Shown here: positions 6,158-8,177 of the stretch, in pieces
How the letters are laid out: every line of letters begins with the position of its first letter
How positions within the stretch are numbered: position 1 is the stretch's first letter
NCBI GenBank assembly: GCA_030589055.1
Contig: JAUUWK010000042.1
Span: 1 to 8,177 of the forward strand
Direction of reading: 5' to 3'
Length of the DNA: 8,177 bases
From: Candidatus Bathyarchaeota archaeon
Lineage (GTDB): Archaea; Thermoproteota; Bathyarchaeia; Bathyarchaeales; Bathycorpusculaceae
Program-made: the position numbers and the translations under genes
Notes under the pieces: generated by a model
Told to the model about the DNA's origin: nothing
What the model saw: the letters and a program-made list of their open reading frames with translations, nothing else
The model's database searches: none

Positions 6158-6210
6158 TTTAAAATATAAAAAAAAGTAAAAACACATGTTTTGGGTAAAG
6201 GCATATATCT
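6158..6210 (+). promoter_or_regulatory. Promoter region of nadA with two TATA-like boxes
   Basis: TTTAAAATATAAA at 6158-6170 and CATATATCT at 6202-6210 (preceded by the purine-rich GTAAAG, BRE-like) are both credible archaeal TATA boxes. The second would start transcription near 6232, leaving about 28 bases that include the AAGG ribosome-binding site; the first would give a leader of about 65 bases. Which is used cannot be told from sequence. Confidence 0.45.
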
Positions 6211-6259
6211 ATCGGTGTGACTAAAAACCTTCATAAATTATGTATCTAAGGCGAAAGTG

Positions 6260-7177
6260 ATGACGCTTATCGACGAGATAAATAGGCTCAAAAGGGAGAA
6301 GAACGCAATAATTCTGGCCCACAATTATCAACGGCCAGAGATTCAAGATATTGCAGATTACGTTGGGGACAGCATAGAACTAAGTAGAAGAGCCATGGAA
6401 GAAAAAGAGGCAAAAATCATACTTTTTTCAGCCGTAGACTTCATGGCAGAATCAGCAGCAGTTCTGAACCCAGACAGGAAAGTTTTGTTGCCAACCCTTG
6501 GCGCCCGTTGTCCCATGGCTCAGATGCTGACCGTTGATCAGATTAAAAGGTGGAAGGTGCTTTATCCACTTGTGCCCGTGGTTTTATATGTGAACACTTT
6601 AGCTTCAGCTAAAGCCTACTGTGACATATGCTGTACCTCGGCGAATGCGGTAGAAATCGTGAATTCTATGAAGGCTGAAACCGTGCTTTTCGGACCAGAT
6701 CACAACCTCGCCGAGTACGTAAGCAGGAAGACAGGAAAAACCATCATTCCTGTTCCTGAACGAGGTTTCTGCCCAACTCACATGCTTTTCCAGCCTGAAG
6801 ACGTGCGAATACTGAAAATGGAGTATCCAGACGCTATTGCTATGGTTCATCCTGAATGCACTGTTGAAATGCAGAACATGGCTGATTTTATTGGAAGCAC
6901 CTCGCAAATGTGCAGATACGTAAGGAAAAGCGATGCCAAAACGTTTATTGTTGCTACTGAGGAGGGAATTATACATCGCTTGAAGAAGGAGAACCCTGGA
7001 AAACAATTTATTCTAGCCTATGAGGATGCTGTCTGTCCAAACATGAAGTTAAACACTCTTGAAAGGCTTTATACGTCCTTGAAAGAAGAGAAATATGTCA
7101 TTACTGTTCCTGAGCCCGTAGCGAAAAGAGCCCGGAAAGCGCTAGAAAAAATGTTTGAGCTAAAAACTAAAGCCTAA
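6260..7177 (+). CDS. nadA: Quinolinate synthase (NadA)
   Basis: This enzyme condenses iminoaspartate with dihydroxyacetone phosphate to quinolinate, the second step of de novo NAD synthesis from aspartate; it is cytoplasmic and carries an oxygen-sensitive [4Fe-4S] cluster. The 305-residue length is normal. The three cluster cysteines are at 84 (GARCPMAQ), 171 (RGFCPTHM) and 259 (EDAVCPNMK), matching the archaeal spacing. Other conserved segments are AHNYQRPEIQDIADYVGDS (20-38), YVNT (110-113), CTSANA (125-130), FGPDHNLAEYV and HPECTVEMQ (197-205). The start is taken as ATG 6260 with AAGG 8 bases upstream; a GTG directly before it is the alternative. The usual partners nadB or aspartate dehydrogenase and nadC are not in the window, so it seems to be a single-gene unit. 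Its last 4 bases overlap the convergent nikR. Confidence 0.97.
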   Translation: MTLIDEINRLKREKNAIILAHNYQRPEIQDIADYVGDSIELSRRAMEEKEAKIILFSAVDFMAESAAVLNPDRKVLLPTLGARCPMAQMLTVDQIKRWKVLYPLVPVVLYVNTLASAKAYCDICCTSANAVEIVNSMKAETVLFGPDHNLAEYVSRKTGKTIIPVPERGFCPTHMLFQPEDVRILKMEYPDAIAMVHPECTVEMQNMADFIGSTSQMCRYVRKSDAKTFIVATEEGIIHRLKKENPGKQFILAYEDAVCPNMKLNTLERLYTSLKEEKYVITVPEPVAKRARKALEKMFELKTKA

Positions 7178-7581
7178 ACAGAAACAAGCATCGTCTTAAG
7201 TATCTTTACTCCCTTTTTCGCAGCTAACTCGTCGCTTAGCTTCCTAATTTCAGCAACATTACCCTTAACGGCTATTGCCTCTAAACAGTCTCTTTCACTC
7301 AAGTGAATATGCATAGTTGAGCAGATTAGATTTGCGTAATGATGTTGTACATGGGTAAGTGTGCTTTCAAGTCCCCTAACTTCATGTTCATAAAGCATCA
7401 TCAAAACTCCTGCATGCACGCCTCTTTCTTCTCGAAGCCATTTTCTCTCAGAAACAAAGAGTCTAACAGCATCCTGAACAGCCTTAGAACGGCTTTCATA
7501 TCCCATTTTTCGAATTACGTCATCGAAATTTCTTAGCAGGGCTGGTGGAAAGGTTACACCTACTCTTACGATTTTTGTCAT
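7174..7581 (-). CDS. nikR: Nickel-responsive regulator NikR
   Basis: A 135-residue transcription factor that represses nickel-uptake genes when loaded with Ni(II). The N-terminal ribbon-helix-helix (about 1-45) contains VRVGVTFPPALLRNFDDVI and YESRSKAVQDAVR; the C-terminal ACT-like domain binds nickel and tetramerises. All four high-affinity nickel ligands align with those of E. coli NikR (H76, H87, H89, C95): here H80 (VQHHY), H91 and H93 (TMHIHL) and C99 (RDCLE), followed by EAIAVKG. Length is nearly that of the E. coli protein (133). ATG 7581 is preferred, with GTGAG 4 bases upstream; a GTG at 7590 would add three residues. It is divergent from the membrane protein at 7678 with an operator-like element between, and probably represses that gene and perhaps itself. 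Its 3' end overlaps that of nadA. Confidence 0.95.
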   Translation of the reverse strand: MTKIVRVGVTFPPALLRNFDDVIRKMGYESRSKAVQDAVRLFVSERKWLREERGVHAGVLMMLYEHEVRGLESTLTHVQHHYANLICSTMHIHLSERDCLEAIAVKGNVAEIRKLSDELAAKKGVKILKTMLVSV

Positions 7582-7613
7582 GTTACTCACGGATTATATT
7601 CAAAGAGTTCAGT

Positions 7614-7628
7614 CATAAAGTTTTTATG
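7614..7628. promoter_or_regulatory. Palindromic AT-rich element, candidate shared TATA region of nikR and the divergent gene
   Basis: CATAAA-GTT-TTTATG, with perfect 6-base arms, offers a TATA-like box on both strands. On the plus strand transcription would begin near 7646, within the GTATTAC repeats; on the minus strand near 7597, about 16 bases before the nikR ATG. A single bidirectional promoter core is therefore plausible. Confidence 0.4.
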
Positions 7629-7638
7629 CAAAGAAGAA

Positions 7639-7666
7639 GTATTACCTTTCTCCAGGAAAGTATTAC
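7639..7666. promoter_or_regulatory. Candidate NikR operator, GTATTAC-N14-GTATTAC
   Basis: GTATTAC occurs at 7639-7645 and again at 7660-7666, 21 bases apart, two helical turns. Each copy is within its central base of being self-complementary, so the pair is both a direct and a near-inverted repeat. It closely resembles the GTGTTAC-N13/14-GTAACAC operator described for NikR in some bacteria. It ends 11 bases before the ATG of the membrane protein and covers the expected transcription start, suitable for repression. The spacer also holds CTTTC-TCCAG-GAAAG. Confidence 0.55.
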
Positions 7667-7677
7667 TGGGGAAACAA

Positions 7678-8177
7678 ATGAGTAAACAAAAGTACTTCAA
7701 AGCCGTAGATGTCGCTTTGATCAGCGTCTTCTGTGCGTTATGGCCTGCGCTTAACCTAACATTAGGACCATTAGGTTTCGCTTTGTTAAGGCTTCCAATA
7801 TTCTGCGACTTTGCAGTCTATTTCACACTTTTGCTCGCCACTTGGGCGACTGGCAAGTTCGGAACGACTTCTATAGTCGGCATCATAGGTTCAATAATAG
7901 CTTATTTTATCAGAGCTTCACCTCATATAATTGGCTTTGCTGCTTCTGCAGTAATCTTTGACATACTAATGTCAGCAAACCATCACAAACTTCACGCAAA
8001 AGCCTACAACATGGCTGTAGCAGCTTTAGTAACTGTCATATCTGCCTATTTCGCAGGAGTAGTCATCGGCGTCTTCTTCATGAACAAACCATTAGACTGG
8101 ACAACGCTACGGTGGGCACTAACCTTCTGGGGCGGATGGCATCTAATAGGTGGGATAATGAGCATAGCAATAACCTT
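7678..8177 (+). CDS. ECF-type substrate-binding membrane component, probably for nickel, 3' end cut by window edge
   Basis: From ATG 7678 (GGGG 7 bases upstream) the frame is open to the right edge, 166 codons. It is a polytopic membrane protein with about five or six hydrophobic segments (roughly 9-31, 40-58, 62-79, 83-99, 111-135, 143-166) and short loops, the style of S components of energy-coupling-factor importers. Recognisable pieces are LGPLGFALLRLPIFCDFAVY, TWATGKFGTTSIVGIIGS and IGFAASAVIFDILM, which I associate with archaeal proteins of this kind from memory. Divergent nikR and the operator-like repeat suggest nickel (or cobalt) uptake. It lacks the N-terminal His-rich start of the classical NikM/CbiM family, so it would be a different kind of S component. 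An ATPase and T component would be expected to the right. ECF assignment is moderate, substrate is inference. Confidence 0.65.
   Translation, partial: MSKQKYFKAVDVALISVFCALWPALNLTLGPLGFALLRLPIFCDFAVYFTLLLATWATGKFGTTSIVGIIGSIIAYFIRASPHIIGFAASAVIFDILMSANHHKLHAKAYNMAVAALVTVISAYFAGVVIGVFFMNKPLDWTTLRWALTFWGGWHLIGGIMSIAIT

Noticed and set aside
6605..7006. Minus-strand open frame of 133 codons
   Set aside because: Shadow of nadA on the opposite strand; Ser/His/Phe-rich with no motif.
7339..7536. Plus-strand open frame of 65 codons
   Set aside because: Antisense to nikR, whose nickel ligands and length are fully conserved.
1..8177. CRISPR array, insertion sequence, toxin-antitoxin or defence island
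   Set aside because: I found no regularly spaced repeats, terminal inverted repeats, transposase or nuclease motifs on either strand; short repeats are limited to the CG runs and the NikR-operator element.

Overview
The window looks like archaeal DNA, most likely from a Bathyarchaeia-type member of the Thermoproteota (moderate confidence, from gene content and style rather than a marker gene). The evidence is: A/T-rich TATA-like boxes upstream of genes instead of bacterial -35/-10 pairs; T-rich tracts after stop codons; several TTG starts with clear GAGG-type ribosome-binding sites; and an archaeal gene set (small NitrOD5-like output-domain proteins, an 'ITERK' PAS-linker/GAF sensor, GYD and DUF3795 families, NikR, NadA).

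Left part (1-1262, minus strand): a signalling cluster. Two tandem paralogous NitrOD5-like small proteins (912-1262 and 491-814) are followed immediately by a GAF-domain sensor that starts inside a PAS remnant and runs off the left edge. The second small gene and the sensor share one reading frame and are separated by a single TAG followed by ATGATG.

Middle (1263-6256): a gene-poor stretch with a few intact genes among relics. Intact genes are an MFS transporter (1646-2917, +), a two-helix membrane protein (3434-3670, +) and a GYD-domain protein (3979-4269, -). The relics are: a C/A-rich fragment that may derive from a virion or surface protein (1383-1568, +); a SAM methyltransferase that keeps its N-terminal piece and C-terminal half but has lost the Rossmann core (4413-5047, -); and a DUF3795-family Cys-rich gene broken by several frameshifts and stops (5502-6048, +). 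GCGCGC-type alternating runs occur five times, often beside these breaks.

Right part (6257-8177): conserved metabolism and metal homeostasis. nadA (quinolinate synthase, 4Fe-4S, NAD biosynthesis) converges with nikR (nickel-responsive repressor), their ends overlapping by 4 bases. nikR is divergent from a membrane protein resembling an ECF-type substrate-binding component, cut by the right edge. Between them lie a palindromic AT-rich element and GTATTAC-N14-GTATTAC, close to known NikR operators, so the membrane protein is probably a nickel-regulated metal-uptake component.

I see no rRNA, tRNA, CRISPR array, insertion sequence or complete defence system. The strongest leads are the NikR operator with its non-standard transporter partner, the NitrOD5/GAF in-frame junction, and the decay pattern of the middle section.
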